A DNA stretch of 64,000 bases from contig NZ_CP019706.1 in the NCBI RefSeq assembly GCF_002101395.1, positions 1,240,001 through 1,304,000 on the forward strand, read 5' to 3'. Shown one piece after another: positions 44,635 to 53,345 of this stretch; the stretch's first letter is position 1, and each line of letters begins with the position of its first letter. The DNA is from Pantoea alhagi (GTDB lineage: Bacteria; Pseudomonadota; Gammaproteobacteria; Enterobacterales; Enterobacteriaceae). Both the position numbers and the translations under genes were made by a program. The notes under the pieces are model-generated. The model ran no database searches. It saw only the letters and a list, made by a program, of their open reading frames with translations, and had not been told where the DNA came from.

Positions 44635-46817
44635 TCCGCCTCCCGAACCAGCCAAATCGTCGCCAGCGGCGGTAATGTCAGCATCAGCGAATGCTCACGG
44701 TTGTGGCTGGGTAGCGGATCGCTCCACACCACGCCGCCGTTGCCGGTATTGCTGCCGTGGTAATGAACAGAGTCGGTATTCATGATTTCGCGCCAGGCGC
44801 CGGGCTGGTTAATACCGAACCGGTAGTTGTAGCGCGGCACCGGCGTAAAGTTACTGGCAACGATGATTTCGTTACCGTCACGATCGCGGCGCGCAAAAAT
44901 AAATACCGAGTTTTCGTAATCATCCACCACCAGCCATTCAAAGCCGTTACCCTCGAAATCGCACTGGTGCATGGGCGCATGATGCCGATAGGTAAAGTTA
45001 AGATCGCGTACCAGGCGCTGTACGCCGTGGTGCCAGTTGTCTTCGCCTTCCAGCAGGTGCCAGTCAAGGCTGGCGTCATGATTCCACTCACGTCCCTGCG
45101 CGAACTCGCCTCCCATAAACAGCAGCTTTTTGCCAGGGAAAGCCCACATCCAGCCGTAATAGGCGCGCAGGTTGGCAAATTTCTGCCAGGTATCGCCCGG
45201 CATGCGATCGAGGATCGAACGCTTGCCGTGTACCACTTCATCGTGCGAAAGCGGCAGCACAAAGTTTTCGGTGTAGTTGTACAACATGCCGAATGTCATC
45301 AGGTGATGGTGATGACTGCGGTAAATCGGGTCGTGCTTCATGTAATCCAGCGTGTCGTGCATCCAGCCCAGGTTCCATTTGTACCAGAAGCCCAGACCGC
45401 CGGTTTCCGGCGGACGTGATACGCCGTGAAAATCGGTGGATTCTTCAGCGATGGTGACCGCGCCCGGTGCGGTGTTGCCCAGCATCCGGTTGGTGTAGCG
45501 GATAAAATCGATCGCTTCGAGATTCTCACGCCCGCCAAAGTGGTTCGGCACCCATTCGCCCTGCGGACGGCTATAGTCGCGGTAGATCATTGACGCCACC
45601 GCATCCACGCGCAGGCTATCGATGCCAAAGCGTTCTACCCAGTAGAGCGCGTTACCGGCAAGATAGTTACTGACTTCACGTCGTCCGTAGTTATAGATCA
45701 GCGTGTTCCAGTCCTGATGAAACCCTTCGCGCGGATCTTCATGCTCATACAGCGCGGTGCCGTCAAACTGCGCCAGGCCGAAGTCATCGGAAGGGAAGTG
45801 GCCGGGCACCCAGTCAAGGATCACATTCAGGCCGGCAGCGTGCGCAGCAGCGACAAAATGGCGGAACTCATCACGCGTGCCGAAACGTCGGGTCGGCGCA
45901 TACATCCCCACCGGCTGATAGCCCCAGCTACCGTCAAACGGATGCTCGTTAATCGGCATCAGTTCAATATGGGTAAAGCCCATCTCTTTAACGTAGGGGA
46001 TCAGCTGCTCTTCCAGCTCTTTGTAACTCAGCCAGAAATTGTTATCGGTGTGACGACGCCAGGAGCCGAGGTGCACTTCATAGATGGAAATCGGCGCGTC
46101 AAAGGCGTTGGCCGCTTTGCGGTCCTCGCGCATAACCACCTTTTCCGGTAGCCCGCAGATTACCGAGGCGCTGTCAGGGCGCATTTGCGATTCAAAAGCA
46201 AACGGGTCCGATTTCAGACGCAGCTGCCCTTTATTATCAATAATTTCAAACTTATAGAGCTGTCCGGTGCGTGCTGCCGGCACAAACAGCTCCCAAATGC
46301 CGATTTCCTGACGGAAGCGCATCGGATGGCGGCGGCCATCCCAATAGTTAAAATCACCCACCACCGAGACACGGCGAGCGTTAGGCGCCCAAACCGAGAA
46401 GCGGGTGCCGCTAATACCGTCAATCACGTCGGCATGCGCGCCCAGCGTTTCGTAGGGGCGTAAATGGGTGCCTTCCGCCAGCAGCCAGCTGTCCAGCTCT
46501 TGCAGCAGCGGGCCGAAGCGATAGGCATCGTCAATCAGGTTCTGCTCGCCATGCCAGGTGACGGCAAGCTGATAGCGAAACGGGTTTTTACGACGGGGGA
46601 TAACACCGTTAAAAAAGCCGCGTGAGTCGAGACATTTCAACTGAGCGCATTTACGCCCGGTGCTGGTTTCAATCACCCACACTTCTGAGGCGTCAGGCAA
46701 CAGCGCCCGCACCTCAAGTCCGTTACTGGTCTGATGCATTCCCAACAGTGAAAACGGGTCAGCGTAGTGACCTTCAATAATCGCATTGATCGCCTGGCGA
46801 TCCGGGAGCTCTGACAT
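44631..46817 (-). CDS. glgB: 1,4-alpha-glucan branching enzyme
   Basis: Introduces alpha-1,6 branches into glycogen. The 728-residue GH13_9 protein is the same length as E. coli GlgB. Order: N1 domain, CBM48 (GTRFSVWAPNARRVSVVGDFNYWDG, in two parts), catalytic barrel with VILDWVPGHF, SLRVDAVASMIYRDY (nucleophile Asp), TIAEESTDF (acid/base Glu) and LPLSHDEVVHGK. The C-terminus ends LPPLATIWLVREAE. The ATG at 46817 is chosen over 46916 by homology. It is the first gene of the glgBXCAP operon. Confidence 0.97.
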   Translation of the reverse strand: MSELPDRQAINAIIEGHYADPFSLLGMHQTSNGLEVRALLPDASEVWVIETSTGRKCAQLKCLDSRGFFNGVIPRRKNPFRYQLAVTWHGEQNLIDDAYRFGPLLQELDSWLLAEGTHLRPYETLGAHADVIDGISGTRFSVWAPNARRVSVVGDFNYWDGRRHPMRFRQEIGIWELFVPAARTGQLYKFEIIDNKGQLRLKSDPFAFESQMRPDSASVICGLPEKVVMREDRKAANAFDAPISIYEVHLGSWRRHTDNNFWLSYKELEEQLIPYVKEMGFTHIELMPINEHPFDGSWGYQPVGMYAPTRRFGTRDEFRHFVAAAHAAGLNVILDWVPGHFPSDDFGLAQFDGTALYEHEDPREGFHQDWNTLIYNYGRREVSNYLAGNALYWVERFGIDSLRVDAVASMIYRDYSRPQGEWVPNHFGGRENLEAIDFIRYTNRMLGNTAPGAVTIAEESTDFHGVSRPPETGGLGFWYKWNLGWMHDTLDYMKHDPIYRSHHHHLMTFGMLYNYTENFVLPLSHDEVVHGKRSILDRMPGDTWQKFANLRAYYGWMWAFPGKKLLFMGGEFAQGREWNHDASLDWHLLEGEDNWHHGVQRLVRDLNFTYRHHAPMHQCDFEGNGFEWLVVDDYENSVFIFARRDRDGNEIIVASNFTPVPRYNYRFGINQPGAWREIMNTDSVHYHGSNTGNGGVVWSDPLPSHNREHSLMLTLPPLATIWLVREAE

Positions 46818-47157
46818 GACTTTCTTCCTGTGATGTATGGTAGCCGAAACGTTACGTTTAAGGACGTTAGCCTGACTACTCTTCAATGAGCCATGCGCAC
46901 GCTGGCAGAGCCGCACCTTTCCCTGGAAAAAGCATTGCCGCGCGCATCAACTTTTAATCTTCAAAGCAGAAAAACAAAACAGTCCTGCTAAGCATAGACA
47001 AGGCCAACAATAAGCCTGCGAACTTTGTATAAAATAATTAGCACAATGCTAAAAAAGAGGATACGGATCACCCAGCGGTTAATTTTTGCGCCAGCCTGAT
47101 GAAAAGACAGGGAAAGGAAGAGAGTGTGAAATTTCGGATTAAGGACGGAACGTTAGC
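46818..47157. promoter_or_regulatory. glgB upstream region, no gene
   Basis: About 340 bases between the glgB start and the asd hairpin. It is AT-rich and should carry the glg operon promoter. No convincing open frame, RNA gene or named operator was found. Confidence 0.4.
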
Positions 47158-47192
47158 CTCTTGCCCCATTCGGTCGTAGAATGGGGCAAGAG
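47158..47192. terminator. Perfect 14-base hairpin after asd
   Basis: CTCTTGCCCCATTC and GAATGGGGCAAGAG pair perfectly around a 7-base loop, 4 bases beyond the asd stop. No U-run follows on the asd-sense side, so it may act as a 3' stabilising structure as much as a terminator. Confidence 0.65.
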
Positions 47193-47196
47193 CCGA

Positions 47197-48303
47197 TTAA
47201 TCTACCAGCAAACGCAGCATGCGACGCAGCGGCTCGGCAGCGCCCCACAGCAGCTGATCGCCAACGGTAAAGGCGGAAAGATATTCCGGCCCCATATTCA
47301 GCTTACGCAAACGCCCCACCGGCGTGGTCAGCGTACCGGTTACCGCCGCAGGCGTCAGTTCACGCATTGTCAGCTCACGGTCGTTGGGCACCACTTTCAC
47401 CCACTCGTTATGCGATGCCAGCAGCTGTTCAATTTCCGCCAGCGGCACATCCTGTTTCAGCTTCAGCGTGAAAGCCTGGCTGTGGCAGCGCAGCGCGCCA
47501 ACGCGTACGCACAGGCCATCAACCGGGATAGTTTGCTGCGTACCCAGGATCTTGTTGGTCTCCGCCTGGCCTTTCCACTCTTCGCGGCTCTGGCCGTTTT
47601 CCAGCTGCTTATCAATCCACGGAATCAGGCTGCCTGCCAGCGGCACGCCGAAATTATCCACCGGCAGCGTGCCGGAACGGGTAAATTCGGTGACTTTACG
47701 TTCGATGTCCAGAATCGCCGACGCCGGATTTTGCAGCTCTGGCGCAACGTGATCGTGCAACATCCCCATCTGCGTCAACAGCTCACGCATATGACGCGCA
47801 CCGCCGCCGGAGGCCGCCTGATAGGTAGCGACGGAAGCCCATTCAATCAGATTGTGCGCAAACAGACCACCCAGAGACATCAGCATCAGGCTCACGGTGC
47901 AGTTGCCGCCGACAAAAGTTTTGATGCCTTTATCCAGCCCTTCGCGGATGACCTGCTGGTTAACCGGGTCGAGGATAATGATGGCGTCGTCCTTCATGCG
48001 CAGCGTGGAGGCCGCGTCAATCCAGTACCCCTGCCAGCCGCTGGCGCGCAGCTTCGGGTAGATCTCACCGGTATAATCGCCGCCCTGGCAGGTGATGATA
48101 ATATCCAGCGCGCGCAGCGCCTCAATATCATACGCATCCTGCAGCGTACCGCTGTGAGCGCCCACCGTCGGTGCAGCCTGCCCGTGCTGTGAGGTTGAGA
48201 AAAAAAACGGACGAATTACGTCAAAATCACGCTCTTCGCTCATGCGCTGCATCAGCACTGAGCCGACCATACCGCGCCAACCAATAAGACCTACATTTTT
48301 CAT
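47197..48303 (-). CDS. asd: Aspartate-semialdehyde dehydrogenase
   Basis: Reduces aspartyl phosphate to aspartate semialdehyde with NADPH, feeding lysine/diaminopimelate, methionine and threonine synthesis. The 368-residue protein (E. coli 367) has the NADP-binding GWRGMVGSVLMQRM, catalytic Cys135 in FVGGNCTVSLM, and substrate-site blocks YQAASGGGARHMREL and VRVGALRCHSQAFT. It is transcribed alone, between glgB and yhgN. Confidence 0.98.
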   Translation of the reverse strand: MKNVGLIGWRGMVGSVLMQRMSEERDFDVIRPFFFSTSQHGQAAPTVGAHSGTLQDAYDIEALRALDIIITCQGGDYTGEIYPKLRASGWQGYWIDAASTLRMKDDAIIILDPVNQQVIREGLDKGIKTFVGGNCTVSLMLMSLGGLFAHNLIEWASVATYQAASGGGARHMRELLTQMGMLHDHVAPELQNPASAILDIERKVTEFTRSGTLPVDNFGVPLAGSLIPWIDKQLENGQSREEWKGQAETNKILGTQQTIPVDGLCVRVGALRCHSQAFTLKLKQDVPLAEIEQLLASHNEWVKVVPNDRELTMRELTPAAVTGTLTTPVGRLRKLNMGPEYLSAFTVGDQLLWGAAEPLRRMLRLLVD

Positions 48304-48544
48304 TAAACACCTGCTACAGGCTTCCGGCTGATGACTGCGTCACCAGGATAGCGCCTGACTGTCTGAAGAGTAAAAATACCGGCTCGCCAGAAAGCGAAGC
48401 CTGCCAGAGAAAATGGGTTTACCTGTGACCCTCAACTCTACAAAATGCAGCTCTGCTGGCAAGTGAATTAATTCGATTGCGTTAATCTTTTCAACAGCAT
48501 TGCTAATAACGGCGCTGCTGAATTAAAAGTAAAGAGCAAAATAA

Positions 48545-49138
48545 ATGACTGAAATGATCTCCGCGACCATATTATTGTTGTTGATTATGGATCCTCTCGG
48601 CAATTTGCCGATATTTATGTCGGTTTTAAAGCATCTGGAGCCGAAACGGCGGCGTATCGTTTTGATCCGCGAAATGCTGATTGCGCTGGCGCTGATGCTG
48701 CTTTTTTTATTTGCTGGCGAAAGAATTCTGGCGTTTCTTAACCTGCGTACTGAAACGGTCTCGATCTCCGGCGGCATTATTCTGTTTCTGATCGCCATCA
48801 AAATGATCTTCCCGTCGCCGGAAAGCAGCAGTACCGGCCTGCCGGTCGGTGAAGAACCTTTTCTGGTACCGCTGGCGATCCCGCTGGTAGCCGGGCCTTC
48901 GCTGCTGGCAACGCTGATGCTGCTTTCGCACCAGTATCCGCATCAGATGGGTTATCTGGTCGGCGCGCTGCTGTGCGCGTGGGGCATTACGGTGGTGATT
49001 CTGTTGCTTTCCGGCCTGTTTCTGCGGCTGCTGGGCGACAAGGGCGTCAATGCGCTGGAGCGTCTGATGGGGCTGATTTTGATTATGCTGGCGACGCAGA
49101 TGTTCCTTGATGGCATTCGCGCCTATCTGAAGATTTAG
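48545..49138 (+). CDS. yhgN: MarC-family membrane protein YhgN
   Basis: A 197-residue protein with six hydrophobic segments, same length as E. coli YhgN. The MarC-family signature MDPLGNLPIF is near the N-terminus, and PLAIPLVAGPSLLATLML lies mid-protein. Family function is unsettled (an inner-membrane protein, possibly a transporter). It is rightward, convergent with gntU across a hairpin. Confidence 0.93.
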   Translation: MTEMISATILLLLIMDPLGNLPIFMSVLKHLEPKRRRIVLIREMLIALALMLLFLFAGERILAFLNLRTETVSISGGIILFLIAIKMIFPSPESSSTGLPVGEEPFLVPLAIPLVAGPSLLATLMLLSHQYPHQMGYLVGALLCAWGITVVILLLSGLFLRLLGDKGVNALERLMGLILIMLATQMFLDGIRAYLKI

Positions 49139-49166
49139 TCTGGCGGGCGATAAAGGGCGTCAGAAG

Positions 49167-49191
49167 CGGGCGGATATCGGGTATCCGCCCG
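49167..49191. terminator. Perfect 10-base hairpin between yhgN and gntU
   Basis: CGGGCGGATA pairs with TATCCGCCCG around TCGGG. It lies between two convergent genes and probably serves both, although no U-run follows on either strand. Confidence 0.55.
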
Positions 49192-49197
49192 TAACGA

Positions 49198-50538
49198 TCA
49201 GGAGAGCAGCTGAAAAGCGATCATGCCGACAATGGCGCCGGTGGTGCCCAGAATGGTTTCCATCAGCGTCCAGGTCTTTAGCGTTTGCGCCTCGGTTGCG
49301 CCGGTAAAGCGGCCAAACAGCCAGAAGCCCGCGTCGTTGACATGGCTGACCACAATCGAACCGCCAGCGATGCACAGCGACAGCGCCGCCATTTGCGCGC
49401 CGTTGTAGTGCAGCGGCTCAATCACCGGCATCACCAGCCCTACGGCCGTTAAACAGGCTACCGTCGCCGAGCCCTGAATAATGCGCACCGCGGCCGCAAG
49501 GATAAAGCAGGCCAGCGCAATCGGCAGGCCCGCGCCGGTTAAGGCATTGCCCAGCGCCGGGCCAACGCCGGAATCTACCAGCACCTGCTTAAACACGCCG
49601 CCCGCGCCGATTACCAGCAGAATAATGCCCGCTGGCTGCAGCGCACTGCCGCAAACCTGCATCACTTTTTCTTTATCCATCCCCTGCCGCCAGGCCAGGC
49701 CATAAATCGCCAGCAGCAGCGCCAGCAGAATTGCGGTAAACGGATGGCCAATAAACTCCAGCCACTCATACAGGCGTGAACCTTCAGAAGTAAAGCGCGC
49801 ACCGATGGTTTTCAGCCCCACCAACACCAGTGGGAAAAGGATCAGCGACAGGCTGAAGCCAAAGGAGGGCAGCTTATGCGCTTCCACTTCCGGCTGCGCC
49901 ACGTCTTCCGGCACGTTAAAGCTGACATGGCGGCTGATAAAGTTGCCAAACAGCGGACCGGCGATCAGCATACCGGGCAGCGCCGCGCATAGCCCCAGCA
50001 GGATCATCCAGCCGAAATCAACATGCATCTGCGACGCCAGCAGCATCGGTGCCGGACCCGGCAGCAGAAACGCCGCCGCCGCCGCTACGCCGGCAAACAG
50101 CGGGATCACCAGCCTGACGAGGTTATCGCCGGTGCGTCTGGCCACGGCGAAAGCGATGCTGATCAACAGCACCACCGCCACTTCAAAAAACAGCGGCAGC
50201 GCGCAAATCAAGCCCGCTATCCCCATCGCATAATGCGCCCGGCTTTCGCCAAATGATTTCAACATGCGAATAGCGATTTGATCGACCGCGCCGGTTTCAT
50301 GCAGGATTTTGCCAAACATAGCGCCCAGCGCTACCACCACGGCGAGAAAGCCGAGCGTACCGCCCATGCCTTTTTCCATGGTTTCGGCAATTTTATCCAG
50401 CGGCATCCCGGAAAACAGGCCAGCGCCAAAAGAGACTAATATCAGGGCGACAAAGGCGTGCATACGCGCCTTCATCACCAGAAACAGCAGCAGAACAACC
50501 GAACCTGCTGCGGTTAAAACCAGGGTTGCGGTACTCAT
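49198..50538 (-). CDS. gntU: Low-affinity gluconate transporter GntU
   Basis: An inner-membrane gluconate:H+ symporter of the GntP family, with about a dozen hydrophobic segments. The 446-residue product equals E. coli GntU. Signature stretches include GMGGTLGFLAVVVALGAMFGK and GGSIVVSHVNDAGFWLFG. The ATG at 50538 gives the family start. An in-frame TTG at 50547 is closer to the AAGGA and cannot be ruled out. It lies 9 bases after gntK, forming gntKU. Confidence 0.95.
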   Translation of the reverse strand: MSTATLVLTAAGSVVLLLFLVMKARMHAFVALILVSFGAGLFSGMPLDKIAETMEKGMGGTLGFLAVVVALGAMFGKILHETGAVDQIAIRMLKSFGESRAHYAMGIAGLICALPLFFEVAVVLLISIAFAVARRTGDNLVRLVIPLFAGVAAAAAFLLPGPAPMLLASQMHVDFGWMILLGLCAALPGMLIAGPLFGNFISRHVSFNVPEDVAQPEVEAHKLPSFGFSLSLILFPLVLVGLKTIGARFTSEGSRLYEWLEFIGHPFTAILLALLLAIYGLAWRQGMDKEKVMQVCGSALQPAGIILLVIGAGGVFKQVLVDSGVGPALGNALTGAGLPIALACFILAAAVRIIQGSATVACLTAVGLVMPVIEPLHYNGAQMAALSLCIAGGSIVVSHVNDAGFWLFGRFTGATEAQTLKTWTLMETILGTTGAIVGMIAFQLLS

Positions 50539-50547
50539 CAGAAACAA

Positions 50548-51084
50548 CTAATCCTTTTTGATCGCACCCTCAATGGTCGCGATGGTGGCGGCAACGACAT
50601 CCGGCAGGGGGTGATTGATATCCACCACCAGCACATCGCTTTCATCGGCGTCTGGCTCTTCCAGCGTATCGAACTGGGAGACCAGCATTTGCGGCTTAAA
50701 GAAATGGCCTTTGCGCGCCTTCAGGCGGCTTTCAATGGTGGCAAACTCACCTTTCAGATAGATAAAGGAGAGGTTGTTATTCCCCTGACGCAGGATATCG
50801 CGATAGCTTTTTTTCAGGGCAGAGCAGACGATGATCGAAACGGCCTGAGTACGCTGCATTGCAAATGCCGCATCGTTAACCGCCTTTAGCCAGGGACGAC
50901 GATCGTCATCGTTCAGCGGATGGCCTTCCGCCATTTTTTCAATATTCGCGCGGGGATGCAGAAAATCGCCGTCGAGAAACGCGGTTTTCAGCTGGTGCGA
51001 GACTTCATAAGCAACGGCAGATTTGCCGCTGCCTGATACGCCCATCAAAATGAATACGTGATGTGACGGCGACTGATTTTGCAT
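50548..51084 (-). CDS. gntK: Thermoresistant gluconokinase GntK
   Basis: Phosphorylates gluconate to 6-phosphogluconate for the Entner-Doudoroff and pentose phosphate routes. The 178-residue P-loop kinase has GVSGSGKS at residues 15-22, the FLDGDFLHPRANIEKM substrate block, and SALKKSYRD. It is the first gene of gntKU, with a GntR operator and a possible CRP site just upstream. Confidence 0.96.
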   Translation of the reverse strand: MQNQSPSHHVFILMGVSGSGKSAVAYEVSHQLKTAFLDGDFLHPRANIEKMAEGHPLNDDDRRPWLKAVNDAAFAMQRTQAVSIIVCSALKKSYRDILRQGNNNLSFIYLKGEFATIESRLKARKGHFFKPQMLVSQFDTLEEPDADESDVLVVDINHPLPDVVAATIATIEGAIKKD

Positions 51085-51111
51085 TATTGTTAGCTCCGGC
51101 AGATGAAGATA

Positions 51112-51133
51112 GCAATGTTACCGATAACATTGC
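51112..51133. promoter_or_regulatory. GntR operator upstream of gntKU
   Basis: A perfect 22-base palindrome (arms GCAATGTTA and TAACATTGC around CCGA) matches the GntR/IdnR operator ATGTTACC-GNTAACAT as known from E. coli. It lies 27 bases upstream of the gntK ATG. Repression by the adjacent GntR, relieved by gluconate, is inferred. Confidence 0.9.
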
Positions 51134-51195
51134 CATCCCCATTCTCAGTACGTGCGTTCATCAGCGCAACCTGTCTGGCAGGAAAAGCCTGGAAT

Positions 51196-51211
51196 TGTGA
51201 GCGAGTTCAAA
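51196..51211. promoter_or_regulatory. Candidate CRP site upstream of gntKU
   Basis: TGTGA, six bases, TCAAA matches 8 of the 10 conserved positions of the CRP consensus TGTGA-N6-TCACA. It is in the gntR-gntK gap, about 70 bases upstream of the GntR operator. gntKU in E. coli is catabolite-controlled. Confidence 0.45.
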
Positions 51212-51223
51212 AAAAGCGCAGAT

Positions 51224-52219
51224 TCAGATGCTCTCCCCTTCCTGGATCTCAAATCCCACATCGACAGGCTGATGTTCGCGGCTTTCACCGCCAATACGCG
51301 CTAACAACAGCGCGGCGGCTTCACGCCCCATACGATCGCGCGGCGTCAGCACGGTTGCCAGGCGTGGCGTCACCACATGCGCAATGTCATGCCCGTGAAA
51401 GCCGGCAATTGCCATTTGCTGCGGCACGCGCAATCCCTGACGCTGACATTCAAACATAGCACCTATCGCCAAATCGTCATTGGTGCAGAACAGGCTGTCG
51501 GTTTGCGGGTAACGCCGCCGCGCCTCACACAGCAGCATCGCGCCCGCGCTAAAAGAAGAGGCTTCTTCCATCATGACGCTACGCGGTTCCAGCTCCGCCT
51601 CACGCATTGCCAGTTCATAGCCCCGTTGTTTTTGCAACGTGCGCTCATCCAGCCGTGCGCCCAGATAGACGGTATGTCGATGCCCTTTCGCCAGGATCGC
51701 CTGGGTCATTTGCCGCGCCGCCTCAACGTTATCAAAGCCCACTGCCATATCCAGGCAGGGTGAAACGCTGTCCATCATTTCAATCACCGGGATCCCGGCG
51801 GTTTCAATCATGCGCAGGCTGGCTGGCGTATGGGTACGTTCGGTAAGGATTAGCCCGTCAATGTTCCAGCCCAGCAGCGAACGCAGCTGTAGCTCTTCTT
51901 TTTCCGGGTTATAACCGAAGTGGCCGACCAGCGTCTGATAACCTGCCGCATCGGTTACGCTTTCAATGCCGCGCAGCACATCGGCGAATACCTGGTTAGT
52001 TAATGAAGGCAGCAGCACGCCAATTGCACGGCTGGTGGCGTTAGAAAGCATATCGGGGGCGCGGTTGGGAATGTAGCCCAGCTCATCCAGCACCACAGCA
52101 ATTTGCGCGCCCAACGCAGCGGAGACCTGCTGCGGATTACGGAGGTAGCGGCTGACGGTCATTTTTGTCACGCCAACACGATCGGCAACATCCTGAAGCA
52201 CGGGTCTTTTCTTTTTCAT
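51224..52219 (-). CDS. gntR: Gluconate operon repressor GntR
   Basis: A LacI-family repressor of gluconate genes. The 331-residue protein equals E. coli GntR. The N-terminal helix-turn-helix reads VLQDVADRVGVTKMTVSRYL; the hinge is YIPNRAPDMLS. The ligand-binding domain includes GVLLPSLTNQVFADVL and IAGFHGHDIAHV. The ATG at 52219 is chosen over an upstream frame to 52306 because it gives the family start MKKKRPVLQ. It lies upstream of gntKU, separated by 139 bases with its operator. Confidence 0.96.
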   Translation of the reverse strand: MKKKRPVLQDVADRVGVTKMTVSRYLRNPQQVSAALGAQIAVVLDELGYIPNRAPDMLSNATSRAIGVLLPSLTNQVFADVLRGIESVTDAAGYQTLVGHFGYNPEKEELQLRSLLGWNIDGLILTERTHTPASLRMIETAGIPVIEMMDSVSPCLDMAVGFDNVEAARQMTQAILAKGHRHTVYLGARLDERTLQKQRGYELAMREAELEPRSVMMEEASSFSAGAMLLCEARRRYPQTDSLFCTNDDLAIGAMFECQRQGLRVPQQMAIAGFHGHDIAHVVTPRLATVLTPRDRMGREAAALLLARIGGESREHQPVDVGFEIQEGESI

Positions 52220-52330
52220 TATTATTCGCAGGCCAGAGGGAGATGGTGTGAGTTTACAAAAAAAGCGCGGCAGTAACGAGCGGGGAAAACGCGCCTTATC
52301 GGACACTTATCGCGTATTGATAAATTACAA

Positions 52331-52364
52331 ACAGAAAAAGCCGCCGTCGGGTTGCGACAGCGGC
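52331..52364 (-). terminator. Rho-independent terminator after yhhW
   Basis: Read leftward, GCCGCTGTCG pairs with CGACGGCGGC around CAACC, followed by TTTTTCTGTTTG. It begins about 10 bases after the yhhW stop. Confidence 0.9.
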
Positions 52365-52373
52365 CTGGGAGGC

Positions 52374-53069
52374 TTAAACCGGGGGCAGATCGAACAGCAG
52401 GATCTCTGCGTCGCTGCTCGCCTGTAGCATCAGCGCGCTCTCTTCCCAGATTGCCAGCGCGTCGCTGGTGGCGATCGGTTGGTCATTGACCTTCACCTCG
52501 CCTTTTACCACCTGGATCCAGATGCGGCGTGACGGATCCAGCGCAATGGTGTCGCTTTCACCCGCTTTCAGTACCCAACGCGACAGCGTCATATCCTGAT
52601 AGACCTTCAGCGAACCCTCACGGGCATCCGGTGAAAGTATCAGCTGCCGCCCCGTGACATCGGCAAAGCGTCGCTGGTCGTAGCGCGGTTCAATACCGGT
52701 GCTTTCCGGGATAATCCAGATCTGATACAGATGCAGCGGCTCGCTGCTGCTGGCGTTATATTCAGAATGACGCACGCCGGTACCGGCGCTCATAATCTGG
52801 AACTCGCCCGCCGGGATCTGCTCTTTATTACCCATGCTGTCCTGATGCTCTACGGTGCCGGAGAGCACGTAAGTCAGGATTTCCATATCTTTATGGGGAT
52901 GCGTACCAAATCCCTGACCGCCAGCAATAACATCTTCGTTAATTACCCGCAGCGCCGAGAAGCCCATGAAATTGGCATCGTAGTAACTGGCGAATGAAAA
53001 AGTGTGCCAGCTGTCCAGCCAGCCGTGGTTAGCATGTCCGCGCTCTTCAGCTTTGCGTAAATAAATCAT
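52374..53069 (-). CDS. yhhW: Pirin-family protein YhhW (quercetin 2,3-dioxygenase)
   Basis: A bicupin of the pirin family; the E. coli protein shows quercetin dioxygenase activity in vitro, physiological role unclear. The product has 231 residues, the same as E. coli. Metal ligands are visible in the N-terminal cupin: the HPHKDMEILTYVLSG segment with two His, and GTVEHQDSMGN, MSAGTGVRHSE further on. The ATG at 53069 has GAGGAG upstream; the frame's TTG at 53075 is rejected. In E. coli yhhX lies between yhhW and ryhB; it is absent here. Confidence 0.95.
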   Translation of the reverse strand: MIYLRKAEERGHANHGWLDSWHTFSFASYYDANFMGFSALRVINEDVIAGGQGFGTHPHKDMEILTYVLSGTVEHQDSMGNKEQIPAGEFQIMSAGTGVRHSEYNASSSEPLHLYQIWIIPESTGIEPRYDQRRFADVTGRQLILSPDAREGSLKVYQDMTLSRWVLKAGESDTIALDPSRRIWIQVVKGEVKVNDQPIATSDALAIWEESALMLQASSDAEILLFDLPPV

Positions 53070-53204
53070 GTTCAATGCTCCTCAACGTTTTTTTCTAGTC
53101 TGGGGCCGGAGCGGATGGAATGATAGCTGAAAAACTTCACGCCTCTGTTCAAAAAAAATGAATGGGTATGCGAAGAAGCTTAAGCACTTTGGCAAATGCA
53201 GGGC

Positions 53205-53303
53205 AAAAAAAAGCCAGCTTATGGCTGGCTAAAAAAATACTGGAAGCAATGTGAGCAATGTCGTGCTTTCGCAGGGAGTCCGATACCGGTCTCGCTGGAG
53301 TGC
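53205..53303 (-). ncRNA. ryhB: Iron-responsive small RNA RyhB
   Basis: RyhB is an Hfq-dependent RNA made when iron is scarce; it silences mRNAs of iron-rich proteins such as sodB and sdh. The core, in pieces, reads GAAAGCACGACATTGC, TCACATTGCTTCCAGTATT, identical over more than 30 bases to E. coli RyhB as I remember it. A terminator hairpin AGCCAGC/GCTGGCT with eight T follows. Upstream are a Fur box and promoter. Location next to yhhW also fits (E. coli ryhB is in the yhhX-yhhY gap). The 5' end near 53303 is inferred from the promoter spacing; the 5' third differs from E. coli. A reading frame across it (53219-53479) is incidental. Confidence 0.93.
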
Positions 53304-53339
53304 ATGGCAATAATAATCATTATCATTCGTATCTGTAAA
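53304..53339 (-). promoter_or_regulatory. ryhB promoter with Fur box
   Basis: Read leftward: -35 TTTACA (53334-53339), an 18-base spacer, -10 TATTAT (53310-53315), and a start G six bases on. The spacer and -10 are covered by a strong Fur box (plus strand AATAATCATTATCATT around 53311-53326; 15 of 18 bases of the consensus). Fur-iron would block the promoter in iron-replete cells. Confidence 0.85.
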
Positions 53340-53345
53340 GCTTTT

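Noticed and set aside
37377..46817. Possible horizontal transfer of the glycogen operon
   Set aside because: Gene order, lengths and start overlaps are as in other enterobacteria; nothing in codon use or flanks points to transfer.
47161..48192. 343-codon rightward frame opposite asd
   Set aside because: Antisense to asd, which is complete and highly conserved; the frame also starts inside the asd hairpin.
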